Shown: positions 26,952 to 35,917 of the stretch, in pieces
Layout of the letters: each line of letters opens with the position of its first letter
How positions within the stretch are numbered: the first letter of the stretch is position 1
Source of the DNA: CBDFNC01 sp965249895
Lineage (GTDB): Bacteria; Pseudomonadota; Gammaproteobacteria; Enterobacterales; CBDFNC01
Assembly (NCBI GenBank): GCA_965249895.1
Contig: CBDFNC010000002.1
Span: 124,001-188,000, forward strand
Direction of reading: 5' to 3'
DNA length: 64,000 nt
Made by a program: the position numbers and the translations under genes
The notes under the pieces: model-generated
The model's database searches: none
What the model was told of the DNA's origin: nothing
What the model saw: the letters and a program-made list of their open reading frames with translations, nothing else

Positions 26952-28112
26952 ATGAATAAGTTTATTCCTTATGGAAGGCAAAATATTTCTCAGCAGGATA
27001 TAGACGCAGTTGTTGAGGTATTGAAATCAGATTACTTGACCCAAGGCCCTAAGGTGCAGGAATTTGAACAAGCTTTGTCCAGTTACTGCCATGCTGATTT
27101 TGCAGTTGCTACTAACAGTGCTACCTCAGCGTTGCACCTCGCTTGTCTCGCCATGGGAGTGACATCAGGGGATATCGTATGGACTAGCCCTGTTACTTTT
27201 GTGGCAAGTGCAAATTGTGCGCGCTATTGTGGCGCTACAGTCGATTTTGTTGATATTGATATAAATACAGGGAATATGTCGGCAACGGCGTTCGCGCGAC
27301 GGCTCGAAGATGCTAAAGCGATGAATAAACTACCAAAAGTGGTAATACCTGTTCACCTTTGTGGGCAAAGCTGTGACATGAAATCAATAGGCTACCTGGC
27401 TCGAAAATATGGCGTCAAGGTTATTGAGGATGCTTCACATGCGATTGGAGGGAAGTACTTGGGTAAAGAGATAGGTCGCTGCGAGTACTCTGATATTACA
27501 GTATTTAGCTTTCACCCAGTTAAGATTGTTACCAGCGCAGAGGGCGGAGTAGCGCTTACGAATAATGCAGATTTTGCCAATAAGATGGCGAGACTGCGTA
27601 GCCATGGAATAACCAGAAATACTGAAGAAATGACCTGCCCACCTGACGGTGACTGGTATTATCAGCAGGTGGAACTTGGATACAACTATAGAATGACAGA
27701 CCTTCAAGCCGCATTAGGGCTGAGCCAGCTTTCCCGGTTAGATGAATTTGTCGAAAAAAGGCATCATATAGCGGCTAACTATGATTCGGCTTTTGCAAAT
27801 TTGGCTCTGACGCCTTTATACCAACAGCCAGACTGTCATAGTGCCTATCACCTCTATGTTGTCAAACTTAATGTGCATAGTTTGGCTTTAAAAAAGCAAG
27901 TCTTTGAATCCCTAAGGAAAGCCAATATAGGAATAAACGTGCATTACATTCCTGTGCATTTACAACCCTATTACCAGGAACTTGGCTTTCGATGTGGCGA
28001 CTTTCCTGTTGCTGAACGTTACTACGAGCAAGCGTTAAGTTTACCCCTGTATCCAGACCTGACAATACAAGAACAAAGGTTTGTTATTGAGAAGCTTGAG
28101 GAGTTGGTGTGA
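26952..28112 (+). CDS. pseC: PseC: UDP-4-amino-4,6-dideoxy-GlcNAc-type transaminase (pseudaminic acid pathway)
   Basis: PseC is the PLP-dependent aminotransferase of step 2 of pseudaminic acid synthesis, converting the PseB 4-keto product to a 4-amino sugar. The 386-residue protein is of the DegT family: FIPYGRQNISQQDIDAVVEVL and SDYLTQGPKVQEFE at the N-terminus, NSATSALHLACLAMG, VIEDASHAIGGKYLGKEIG, and the PLP lysine in FSFHPVKIVTSAEGG (Lys191). The partner gene pseB is 6.6 kb away on the other strand. It is followed by an overlapping gene (GTG inside its last codons). Confidence 0.9.
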   Translation: MNKFIPYGRQNISQQDIDAVVEVLKSDYLTQGPKVQEFEQALSSYCHADFAVATNSATSALHLACLAMGVTSGDIVWTSPVTFVASANCARYCGATVDFVDIDINTGNMSATAFARRLEDAKAMNKLPKVVIPVHLCGQSCDMKSIGYLARKYGVKVIEDASHAIGGKYLGKEIGRCEYSDITVFSFHPVKIVTSAEGGVALTNNADFANKMARLRSHGITRNTEEMTCPPDGDWYYQQVELGYNYRMTDLQAALGLSQLSRLDEFVEKRHHIAANYDSAFANLALTPLYQQPDCHSAYHLYVVKLNVHSLALKKQVFESLRKANIGINVHYIPVHLQPYYQELGFRCGDFPVAERYYEQALSLPLYPDLTIQEQRFVIEKLEELV

Positions 28113-28963
28113 AATTAGCGTTGGGCTCAGTCCAGTTTGGTGTCGATTACGGCATCGCTAATCAACATGGCCAAGTGCCGTCTTCTGAGGTAGGGGATAT
28201 ACTTCAGATTGCGCAAAAACACGGGATAGAGATGTTAGATACGGCGGCACTGTACGGAAACAGTGAAGCCGTATTGGGGCAGTTTGACGCCGGACAGCGC
28301 TTTAAGCTAGTAACTAAGCTTCCAGGGAACATTCACTCAGAGCAGATCAGTTCAACTATTAGTGAATCTCTTCTCAGGCTTAAAACAGGCAGGCTATACG
28401 GGCTGTTACTCCATGCACCTGAATTTCTTTTGGGGAAGCAAGGGGATGATATTTACCAAGCATTAGAGCAGCTAAAGACTGAAGGGAAAGTAAAAAAGAT
28501 TGGTATATCTGTTTATTGCCCCGCACTTACCAAAGAGATCACCGAAAGGTACCAAATCGACTTAATACAGTTTCCGTTAAACTTGTTTGATCAGCGTTTT
28601 ATTCACTCTGGTATTATTGATGAGCTTAAAAGTAGAGGCGTTGAACTTCATGCCCGCTCTTTGCTCCTGCAAGGGTTAATGTTGATGAGAGAGTATCCAA
28701 GATACTTTGAGAGGTGGAATGACCAGCTCTACTCGTTACGAATTGCGGCTAAAGAACAAGGGGTTTCCTTGTTGGCTTTTTTGTTAGGGATATGTTACCA
28801 AAACCAGAATGTAGATCGATTTGTGCTGGGGTGCCAGAGCCGAATGCAGCTTTTTTCTTTGTTAAAGCATTACGCTAAAGCTAAAGAGGTTGAGTTAAAC
28901 TATTCGTCATTTTCGATTAACGATGAAAGGCTTCTGTTACCGTCAAACTGGCCTAATAGGTAG
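28109..28963 (+). CDS. Aldo/keto reductase
   Basis: The 284-residue protein has the AKR start (LALGSVQFGVDYGIANQHGQV) and the catalytic block HGIEMLDTAALYGNSEAVLG (Asp44 and Tyr49). A later KIGISVYCP and the final FVLGCQSRMQ complete the barrel pattern, though the family is usually somewhat longer. It starts with GTG overlapping the pseC stop, so it is coupled to pseC. It may reduce a keto sugar or a side-chain aldehyde in a variant nonulosonic pathway; the substrate is not known. Confidence 0.78.
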   Translation: MKLALGSVQFGVDYGIANQHGQVPSSEVGDILQIAQKHGIEMLDTAALYGNSEAVLGQFDAGQRFKLVTKLPGNIHSEQISSTISESLLRLKTGRLYGLLLHAPEFLLGKQGDDIYQALEQLKTEGKVKKIGISVYCPALTKEITERYQIDLIQFPLNLFDQRFIHSGIIDELKSRGVELHARSLLLQGLMLMREYPRYFERWNDQLYSLRIAAKEQGVSLLAFLLGICYQNQNVDRFVLGCQSRMQLFSLLKHYAKAKEVELNYSSFSINDERLLLPSNWPNR

Positions 28964-28974
28964 GATGTTTAAGG

Positions 28975-29724
28975 ATGATACTGGCTATAGTTCAAGCTCG
29001 GATGAGTTCTCATCGGTTACCTGGAAAAGTGTTGAAACCGATTCTTGGTGAGCCAATGCTGAGCCATCAAATAAGGCGCATCCAGCGGAGTCACAATATT
29101 GACAAATTGATTGTCGCAACTAGTGACCATTATTCGGACAACGCAATAGCAAGCTTGTGTTCGCAATTATCGATAGGTTGCTTCAGGGGATCATTGTCTA
29201 ATGTATTAGAACGCTTTTTTCTAGCAGCAGAAGCCTTTAAACCGGAGCATATTGTTCGACTTACAGGAGATTGCCCTGTTATAGACCCGGTAATTATTGA
29301 TGATGTTATTTCACTGCATTTGAAGCAAAAAAGTGACTATTGCTCTAATTGTCACCCAGCGACGTATCCAGACGGGTTAGATGTGGAAGTCATGACATGG
29401 CAAGCCTTGCTAACCGCTTACCGGGAAGCTGAATCAAAATTGGACTTAGAACATGTTACTCCTTATATAGCGTTACACCCGGAGCGGTTTCGTATTGCAA
29501 ATAAATTATCCGTCGAAGACAACTCTCATTTAAGGTGGACTGTGGACGAAGCCGAAGACTTTGAGCTGATTAATCAACTTTTTAACCGGTTATATCCTCT
29601 AAAGCCTAATTTCGAATATCAAGACATGCTAAACCTTATTGGGGAAAGCCCAAACTTAAGCAAGATAAATAGGACGCATAAACGCAACGCTGGTTCAGGA
29701 AAGGAGAGCATAGATGACATCTAG
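28975..29724 (+). CDS. Cytidylyltransferase, PseF/SpsF type
   Basis: The 249-residue protein is of the SpsF/CMP-sugar cytidylyltransferase family: MILAIVQARMSSHRLPGKVLKPILGEPML is the nucleotide-binding start, followed by LIVATSDHYSDNAIA, FRGSLSNVLERFF and VRLTGDCPVIDPVIIDDVI. In pseudaminic acid clusters this gene is the likely PseF, activating the sugar with CTP to the CMP form used by Maf. It overlaps the next start by 11 bases. An NeuA-type synthetase is not seen in the window, so this is the only candidate. Confidence 0.78.
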   Translation: MILAIVQARMSSHRLPGKVLKPILGEPMLSHQIRRIQRSHNIDKLIVATSDHYSDNAIASLCSQLSIGCFRGSLSNVLERFFLAAEAFKPEHIVRLTGDCPVIDPVIIDDVISLHLKQKSDYCSNCHPATYPDGLDVEVMTWQALLTAYREAESKLDLEHVTPYIALHPERFRIANKLSVEDNSHLRWTVDEAEDFELINQLFNRLYPLKPNFEYQDMLNLIGESPNLSKINRTHKRNAGSGKESIDDI

Positions 29725-30988
29725 AAACTACAAGAACAGTTCAGCGTTATATGAAAGGGCGAACAAAGTTATCCCTTTGGCCTCACAAACTTTTAGTAAG
29801 AGCAGAATGGCCGTCCCCTTTGGTGCTAGTCCTCTGTTTTTGGAACGAGGAAAAGGAGCCTTAGTTTGGGATGTGGATGGAAATTCATATCTGGATTTTA
29901 TTAATGGATTGTTGTGTATTTCTTTGGGTTACCAAGATTCAGATGTAGATAGCGAAGTGATAAAGCAAATGAAAAAGGGTGTTTCCTTTTCATTGCCTCA
30001 TAGATTAGAGGCGGAAGTTGCTGAGCGGCTGGTTTCTTTGATCCCATGCGCAGAAAAAGTACGATTTGGAAAAAATGGGACCGATGTTACGTCGGCAGCA
30101 ATTCGTTTGGCAAGAGCTTATACCAATAGAGATAGGGTAGCTGTGTGTGGATACCATGGTTGGCAAGATTGGTATATCGGCAGCACGGTTAGAAATAGGG
30201 GGGTGCCAAAAACCACGAGAGAATTAACTCACTGCTTTCAATATAATGATATTTCTTCGTTAACTCATATTCTAAATCAATACCCAGACGAATTTGCTGC
30301 TGTGATAATGGAGCCAATGAACTTATCCTATCCCGAAGGTAACTTCTTGGAGCAAGTTAAAAAGCATACGCATAAGCATGGAGCTGTACTCATATTTGAT
30401 GAAATAATTACTGGATTTCGATTCTCTTTGGGTGGAGCACAGCAGCTATTTAATGTAACGCCAGATCTGGCAACCTTCGGTAAGGGAATGGCGAATGGCT
30501 ACCCGCTTTCTGCTGTAGTTGGCAGGTCAGAATTGATGGATGTGATGGACGATATATTTTTCTCAGGCACTTTTGGTGGAGAAACCCTCTCTTTGGCAGC
30601 AGCGAAAGCAACAATAGACAAAATGGAAAAGATGGAAGTGGTAAAGCACATTCATAATCTGGGGTCATCGTTAATGGATAAGGTGAAGCCCATCTTGTCT
30701 CAATCAGAGGTTTTTAACCTAGTTGGCCACCCAAGTTGGAGCATACTCAGTGTTGCTAATGATGCTGATTTAAAAGTGAAAAGCCTTTTTCTTCAAGAAA
30801 TGTATAAGCGTGGAGTTCTTACGCTGGGCAGCCATAATCTCAGTTATGCGCACGACTCCAGTGCGGTTAACCGGCTAGTCGATGCTTATTCTGAAGTCAT
30901 TCCTTTGCTCGAGGAATCGCTAATTAATGGCAATGTAAGTGAAATGCTCAAAGGCAATCCCATAGAAGCTGTATTTAAGGTTCGTTAA
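29714..30988 (+). CDS. Class III aminotransferase (glutamate-1-semialdehyde aminomutase-like)
   Basis: The 424-residue PLP enzyme has the class III pattern: GALVWDVDGNSYLDFINGL, RFGKNGTDVTSAAIRLARAYT, AVCGYHGWQDWYIG, the LIFDEIITGFRF block (Asp229), and FGKGMANGYPLSAVVG with the PLP Lys257. Members near nonulosonic acid genes are annotated as sugar or amino-acid aminotransferases, and heme synthesis is unlikely here. It overlaps both neighbours by a few bases, so it is an integral part of the operon. The product is unknown. Confidence 0.78.
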   Translation: MTSRNYKNSSALYERANKVIPLASQTFSKSRMAVPFGASPLFLERGKGALVWDVDGNSYLDFINGLLCISLGYQDSDVDSEVIKQMKKGVSFSLPHRLEAEVAERLVSLIPCAEKVRFGKNGTDVTSAAIRLARAYTNRDRVAVCGYHGWQDWYIGSTVRNRGVPKTTRELTHCFQYNDISSLTHILNQYPDEFAAVIMEPMNLSYPEGNFLEQVKKHTHKHGAVLIFDEIITGFRFSLGGAQQLFNVTPDLATFGKGMANGYPLSAVVGRSELMDVMDDIFFSGTFGGETLSLAAAKATIDKMEKMEVVKHIHNLGSSLMDKVKPILSQSEVFNLVGHPSWSILSVANDADLKVKSLFLQEMYKRGVLTLGSHNLSYAHDSSAVNRLVDAYSEVIPLLEESLINGNVSEMLKGNPIEAVFKVR

Positions 30989-32484
30989 TGCAAGTATTTT
31001 TTAGGGTGGATGCATCCAACAAAATTGGTCATGGCCACTTGTATCGATGCATGACATTAGCTAATAAGCTTTCCGGAATAGGAGCTAAAGTGCGATTTAT
31101 CGGCCGACAAGGCGCAGACTACCCAATTGAATTACTACATAAGAACAATATTGAGTTCATCAAGTTAGAAGATCAAGCTGAATTCGAGGAAGATTTTGAT
31201 GCGGAACAAACGATAGCCCAATTATGTGATTATCAAATAACGAGTGTAGATTGGTTGATTGTCGATCACTATCAAATCGCCAGTAGCTGGGAAAAACGCC
31301 TCCGAAATAAAATTTCTCATATTATGGTCATTGATGATTTAGCGAATAGAGAACACCAATGCAATTTATTGGTTGATCAATCCATTGGTCGCCAGGCCAG
31401 TGAATATAGTGCGTTAGCAAAAAATGCGAAATGTATGACAGGGCTGGACTATGTTCTGTTACGTGATGAGTTCAAGCCCCATAGGAATGAATTACGCAAT
31501 CCCCCGAAATCTAAGGTGGCGCAGCGACTCTTGATCTCAATGGGAGCTACCGACGAACATAATGTGACAGATTTGGTGCTGGCGGCTCTGGAGCTGCTAC
31601 CGTCTAAAATGGTGCCTAATGTAACAATTGTTTTATCGGCAAACGCACCTCACATTGAAAAAATAAGAGTCTTATGTAAAGCACAGACAAAACGCCATAT
31701 CACGTTAAAAGTAGATGTAAGTAATATGGCGAGTTTAATGATAGAACATGATATTGCGGTGGGGGCTCCAGGTTCATCTAGCTGGGAACGATGTGCAATG
31801 GGTATTCCTAGTATTCTTTTGATTACTGCTGAGAATCAGTTTTTTATAGCAGATAAACTGGCAAATATAAAGGCAGCACTAGTGCTTGGTCATTGGGGGG
31901 AATGTTCGGCTATCCAAGTTTCAGACGCGTTGAAACGGCTAGTTACCAAACCTATTGTTAGGCTGGAATTGAGTCGGCTGTCTTGTCAACTTGTGGATGG
32001 TTTGGGAGCTGACAGGGTGGTGAAACGGATACTTGCTACAAGTGTACGGCACGTTTCCATCAGAGAGATTGCTCCCTGTGATTGTGAAGTTATCTATAAA
32101 TGGCAACAAGAACCTGGAATTCGGAAATATGCTCGAACCCCCTTGGCTCCAACATTAACCGAACATAAAACCTGGCTTAAACGTCAATTAGATTGTTCTC
32201 AACATAGCTATATTATCGTATTTAATTATTTACCTGCTGGATTGTTAAGGCTGTCCTCACTTGGGGTCAACAAAGACGAGATTTCTATCTTAGTATCACA
32301 ACAGTTTCAAGGTTTAGGTGTTGCAGCTCTGGGAATTCAAGCGTTACTTAAGCGACATAAACAAACCTTAGTTGCAGAAGTTCACAACGATAATATGGCA
32401 TCTCACCATCTTTTTAAAAGCATCGGATTTATCCAAGAAGACGAAACTCATTATATACTGCCTGAGCGGTCCGACCACAAGTGA
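30988..32484 (+). CDS. pseG: PseG-PseH fusion: UDP-sugar hydrolase plus N-acetyltransferase
   Basis: The N-terminal part (about 1-345) is PseG, which removes UDP from the acetylated altropyranose. Seen here: FFRVDASNKIGHGHLYRCMTLA with the catalytic GH..R motif (His17), DWLIVDHY, VIDDLANREHQCNLLVDQ, and GAPGSSSWERCAMGIPSI. The C-terminal part (about 350-498) is a GNAT domain with VSIREIAPCDCEVIYKWQ, SILVSQQFQGLGVAALGIQAL and NDNMASHHLFKSIGF. That is the expected position and type of PseH, which adds the 4-N-acetyl group, so two consecutive steps are joined in 498 residues. The ATG overlaps the previous stop (TTAATG). Confidence 0.88.
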   Translation: MQVFFRVDASNKIGHGHLYRCMTLANKLSGIGAKVRFIGRQGADYPIELLHKNNIEFIKLEDQAEFEEDFDAEQTIAQLCDYQITSVDWLIVDHYQIASSWEKRLRNKISHIMVIDDLANREHQCNLLVDQSIGRQASEYSALAKNAKCMTGLDYVLLRDEFKPHRNELRNPPKSKVAQRLLISMGATDEHNVTDLVLAALELLPSKMVPNVTIVLSANAPHIEKIRVLCKAQTKRHITLKVDVSNMASLMIEHDIAVGAPGSSSWERCAMGIPSILLITAENQFFIADKLANIKAALVLGHWGECSAIQVSDALKRLVTKPIVRLELSRLSCQLVDGLGADRVVKRILATSVRHVSIREIAPCDCEVIYKWQQEPGIRKYARTPLAPTLTEHKTWLKRQLDCSQHSYIIVFNYLPAGLLRLSSLGVNKDEISILVSQQFQGLGVAALGIQALLKRHKQTLVAEVHNDNMASHHLFKSIGFIQEDETHYILPERSDHK

Positions 32485-32531
32485 TTAAAATAACGAGTTA
32501 CTAACCAATCCAATTTAAGTGAAATAAGTGG

Positions 32532-33602
32532 ATGACAACAAAAGAAATTCAGATAGGCAATAGAAAAATTGGCCCAGAACACCCTCCGTATATCATAGCA
32601 GAACTTTCTGCAAACCATAATGGCAGTATCGGGCAGGCTTTAAAGATTTTAGAGGCAGCGAAAGCTGCTGGAGCCGATGCGGTGAAATTACAAACTTATA
32701 CCGCAGATACGATGACATTAAATAGTGATATGCCTGATTTTAAAATTAGATCGGGGCTTTGGAGTGGATATAACTTGTATCAGTTGTATCAGGAAGCTCA
32801 CACTCCTTGGGAGTGGCATCCAGTTCTATTTCAAAAAGCGAAAGAGTTGGATATTGCTATATTTAGTTCTCCCTTCGATGAATCTGCAGTCGACTTCTTG
32901 GAAAGCTTAAATGCACCTGCCTATAAAATAGCTTCCTTCGAAGCGGTCGATCTTCCTTTGATTGAATATACAGCAAAGACAGGAAAGCCACTCATTATTT
33001 CAACCGGATTAGCTGACCTGGAAGAAATTACAGAGATTGTTTCTTTAATGAAACGACTTAATCACGATGAATATTGTTTACTTCATTGTATTAGTGGGTA
33101 CCCGACTCCCTTATCTCAATGTCACCTTCGAACTGTTGGTGATTTGCATGAACGCTTTGATAAAGTAGTTGGTTTGTCGGATCATACGCTTGGTATAACA
33201 GCATCTGTTACTTCTATAGCGTTAGGAGCTAGTGTGATTGAAAAACACTTCACGATAGATAGAAAAGAAGGGGGCCATGATACTGAGTTTTCAATTGAAC
33301 CAAAAGAGCTTACTGAGCTGTGTCAGCAGAGCAAAGATGCTTGGAGTGCACTAGGAAGTGTGAACTATGCTAGAAAAGTGGCTGAACGAGAAAATTTTAA
33401 GTTTCGTAGGTCTATTTACGTAACTAAAGATGTCAAACAAGGTGAGTTATTTACTGAAAAAAATATTCGGCGAATTCGACCTGGTTTTGGCCTTGCTCCA
33501 AAGTTTTTTAATACCGTAATGGGAAGTAGAGCTACACGTTCGATTGTCGCTGGTGAAGCCTTAAGCTGGTCTATGGTTGATACTCAAAACAATGATGTCT
33601 GA
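32532..33602 (+). CDS. pseI: PseI: pseudaminic acid synthase
   Basis: PseI condenses 2,4-diacetamido-2,4,6-trideoxy-altrose with phosphoenolpyruvate. The 356-residue protein has the NeuB-type barrel with YIIAELSANHNGSIGQALKI, LQTYTADTMTL, SSPFDESAVDFLE, KIASFEAVDLPLI and VGLSDHTLGI. The C-terminal antifreeze-like SAF domain begins at about residue 290 (FRRSIYVTKDVKQGELFTEK). A 47-base gap separates it from the PseG fusion; no strong promoter was seen there. The last codons overlap the start of the next gene. Confidence 0.92.
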   Translation: MTTKEIQIGNRKIGPEHPPYIIAELSANHNGSIGQALKILEAAKAAGADAVKLQTYTADTMTLNSDMPDFKIRSGLWSGYNLYQLYQEAHTPWEWHPVLFQKAKELDIAIFSSPFDESAVDFLESLNAPAYKIASFEAVDLPLIEYTAKTGKPLIISTGLADLEEITEIVSLMKRLNHDEYCLLHCISGYPTPLSQCHLRTVGDLHERFDKVVGLSDHTLGITASVTSIALGASVIEKHFTIDRKEGGHDTEFSIEPKELTELCQQSKDAWSALGSVNYARKVAERENFKFRRSIYVTKDVKQGELFTEKNIRRIRPGFGLAPKFFNTVMGSRATRSIVAGEALSWSMVDTQNNDV

Positions 33603-34665
33603 CAATTTTAAATCTGAAATGTTTGATGATTTAGTCCGTAAACTTAAGTCTCAGTTGAAGCCTTCTCATGAGTCACGAATATGTTTATGCAGTGAAAAGC
33701 AGTGGTTGGAGTTGAGTGGGAATATTGCAGATTTACCGGTTGAATACCTTAATTGTGTTGTTCGCTACCATGAATCTTACATGCACTTTCATTATTCTAG
33801 GTTTTATTTTTTACCTCTTCTTATATCTCAAAATGGTCGGCCATTAGGCCTATGGCCGTTACACTTATGTGTGGTGAATGGATTCCTGCGAATAGGAAGC
33901 AACTCCGGCAATATATTGCCGCCGATCTTTTCTGAGGAATTGACCCTAAAACAAATCAAAAATTTAACGGATAATTGTTTTAAATTTTTAGTTGATCTTG
34001 CGAAGCAACTAAAAATTAAGTCCTTGGTCTCTGAGTCTATCTTTCCGAGGAGAAATTCTGATGTATGGATCCGGAAATTCATGTCTTCAGGTGGAAGTGT
34101 TAATACAAGTTTCGAGTTACTCAACGATCTTGGAATTAATGCAGACGAATTCAGAAGTCAGTTACGGAAAGGTTGCCGAAGTGCAATTAAAACTTCACAA
34201 GGTCTCTGGCGTGCTGAAGTATTGGAGTCACTAAATAGTGAACAGTTAAATCAGTTTCGGGAATTACATAAAGAAGTCTCTGGTAGGATCACAAGAGGCG
34301 ATGATTCCTGGCTATGGCATCAAGTAGCAGTCAATCGGAAAGATGCATTTGTTATTTTTTTGTTTGATCAAGGTAACAGGCTAATTGGTGCTGCATTGTT
34401 TTATCACACCAAACTTTGGGCTAACTACGCAGTTGCTGCATATAAAAGAAATCTATTCGATAAGCCTGTCGCCCATTTAGTTCAGGATACAGCAATTGAT
34501 TATATGAGAAAAAAAGGGCTAAAGTACTACCAACTTGGTACAAGAAGCTTCATAGGAGAGTGGACAACGCCCAGTGAAAAGGAGTCAAGTATAGGGCGTT
34601 TTAAGGAGTCATTTTCAACTGGTATGATTAGTAAAATGACATGCAGGTTATCAATCATAGACTGA
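33595..34665 (+). CDS. FemAB/GNAT-type acyltransferase of unknown role
   Basis: The about 356-residue protein resembles FemAB-like or GNAT-fold proteins: PRRNSDVWIRKFMSSGG, RSQLRKGCRSAIKTSQG, FVIFLFDQGNRLIGAALFYH, and KGLKYYQLGTRSFIGEW near the end. It might transfer an amino-acid or acyl group in the glycan pathway, but no function is assigned. I prefer the ATG at 33595, overlapping the pseI stop; an ATG lies directly before it at 33592. It is the last gene of the plus-strand glycan operon and is followed by a strong terminator. Confidence 0.55.
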   Translation: MSDNFKSEMFDDLVRKLKSQLKPSHESRICLCSEKQWLELSGNIADLPVEYLNCVVRYHESYMHFHYSRFYFLPLLISQNGRPLGLWPLHLCVVNGFLRIGSNSGNILPPIFSEELTLKQIKNLTDNCFKFLVDLAKQLKIKSLVSESIFPRRNSDVWIRKFMSSGGSVNTSFELLNDLGINADEFRSQLRKGCRSAIKTSQGLWRAEVLESLNSEQLNQFRELHKEVSGRITRGDDSWLWHQVAVNRKDAFVIFLFDQGNRLIGAALFYHTKLWANYAVAAYKRNLFDKPVAHLVQDTAIDYMRKKGLKYYQLGTRSFIGEWTTPSEKESSIGRFKESFSTGMISKMTCRLSIID

Positions 34666-34671
34666 CGCTAA

Positions 34672-34726
34672 GCTTAGTGTTAACAGTAATCTTCGCTATT
34701 TTACTGTTAACACTAAGCCTGTTTTT
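34672..34726 (+). terminator. Strong terminator between convergent genes
   Basis: A perfect 18-base-pair stem (GCTTAGTGTTAACAGTAA at 34672-34689 with its complement at 34701-34718) and an 11-base loop are followed by CTGTTTTT. It lies between the plus-strand glycan operon and the minus-strand pseB gene and could act on both strands, though the T-tract is on the plus side. Confidence 0.9.
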
Positions 34727-34737
34727 CGTATTAAGAT

Positions 34738-35724
34738 TTAATTGTAAGTGGCAATTTCAGAGGGTGAGAGGAAAGTGGGGTTGTCACAGGAGTTATATGA
34801 AAAACCTGGCTTTACAAGATGTCCCGACTCGGAAATTGCATTAATACTAAAGTCATTTGATCTACTACTAAAGTTAATTGTTGGTGCGATAATATAGTAC
34901 TCTTGAAATTCGAAAGTATGAAATGAGTCATCTTCTGGGCACATGACTTCATGTAGCTTTTCACCTGGCCGTATACCGATAAACTTTTGTGGTAAATGTG
35001 GGGCTATAGCACTAGCAAGTTCGACTATCCGTATAGATGGAATTTTCGGTACGAATATTTCCCCACCTAACATACGTTCGAAGTTTTTAAGTACAAAATC
35101 GACTCCCTGCTGAAGGGTTATCCAAAAGCGAGTCATCTCCTTATGAGTAATTGGTAAATAGGTAGCACCTTCGTCTACTAATTTTTCGAAGAAAGGCACT
35201 ACTGAGCCTCTAGAGCCAACCACATTACCATATCGCACAACGGAGAAAATGGTTTCATGACCACCAGCGATATTATTGGCGGCGACAAACAATTTATCTG
35301 AGCACAGCTTGGTAGCGCCGTAAAGATTAATTGGGTTTGCTGCTTTATCTGTAGAAAGGGCGATCACTTTTTTTACACCATTGTCTATGGATGCGATAAT
35401 TACGTTTTCAGCTCCCAGTACATTGGTTTTGATACACTCCATTGGATTATATTCGGCAGCTGGTACTTGCTTTAGTGCCGCGGCATGTATTACATAGTCC
35501 ACCCCTTTCATGGCACGCTGTAACCGTTCACAATCTCTAACATCACCGATAAAATAACGCATACATTTCTGGTTAAAGATTTGCTGCATTTCAAATTGCT
35601 TTAATTCGTCACGGGAATAGATAATGATTTTTTTGGGTGTGAACCGCTCTAGTAAGGTTTTGACGTATTTTTTACCGAAAGATCCAGTGCCACCTGTGAT
35701 CAAAATTGTTTTGCCATTAAACAT
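34738..35724 (-). CDS. pseB: PseB: UDP-GlcNAc 4,6-dehydratase (inverting)
   Basis: PseB is the first step of pseudaminic acid synthesis: UDP-GlcNAc 4,6-dehydration with C5 inversion. The 328-residue protein is an extended SDR: GGTGSFGKKYVKTLL is the NAD(P) motif, then RDELKQFEMQQIF, IHAAALKQVPAAEYNPMECI, STDKAANPINLYGATKL with the catalytic-type Lys, and RYGNVVGSRGSVVPFF. The start is the ATG at 35724 on the minus strand with a GGAG site. It faces the plus-strand island tail to tail and has its own sigma54-like promoter. Confidence 0.93.
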   Translation of the reverse strand: MFNGKTILITGGTGSFGKKYVKTLLERFTPKKIIIYSRDELKQFEMQQIFNQKCMRYFIGDVRDCERLQRAMKGVDYVIHAAALKQVPAAEYNPMECIKTNVLGAENVIIASIDNGVKKVIALSTDKAANPINLYGATKLCSDKLFVAANNIAGGHETIFSVVRYGNVVGSRGSVVPFFEKLVDEGATYLPITHKEMTRFWITLQQGVDFVLKNFERMLGGEIFVPKIPSIRIVELASAIAPHLPQKFIGIRPGEKLHEVMCPEDDSFHTFEFQEYYIIAPTINFSSRSNDFSINAISESGHLVKPGFSYNSCDNPTFLSPSEIATYN

Positions 35725-35840
35725 GTAGTTTACTCCAGCACTTAAAGCAGAATATTTATTACATTAAAGCCTTAACAGCGGCACAAATGTCAAGAAAACG
35801 ACATTCGACCGTCTAACTTTGCATCAATATGGGTTTAACA

Positions 35841-35856
35841 GGCAAAAATTGAGCCA
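35841..35856 (-). promoter_or_regulatory. Sigma54 promoter of pseB (minus strand)
   Basis: Read on the minus strand the sequence is TGGCTCAATTTTTGCC, with GG and GC 10 bases apart. It lies about 115 bases before the pseB start, making pseB a likely member of the flagellar sigma54 regulon. Confidence 0.65.
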
Positions 35857-35917
35857 GTTTAGGCTAACGTAGGCATATATTTTCGTTGAAAAATTATTCT
35901 CTAACTGCGTAGTGATT

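Noticed and set aside
29714..30988. hemL (heme biosynthesis aminomutase)
   Set aside because: It shares the class III fold, but it overlaps nonulosonic acid genes on both sides and is unlikely to be the housekeeping enzyme.
34641..34844. Small plus-strand ORF of 67 codons over the terminator
   Set aside because: It spans the 18-bp hairpin and the 3' end of pseB on the other strand, and has no ribosome site or recognisable domain.
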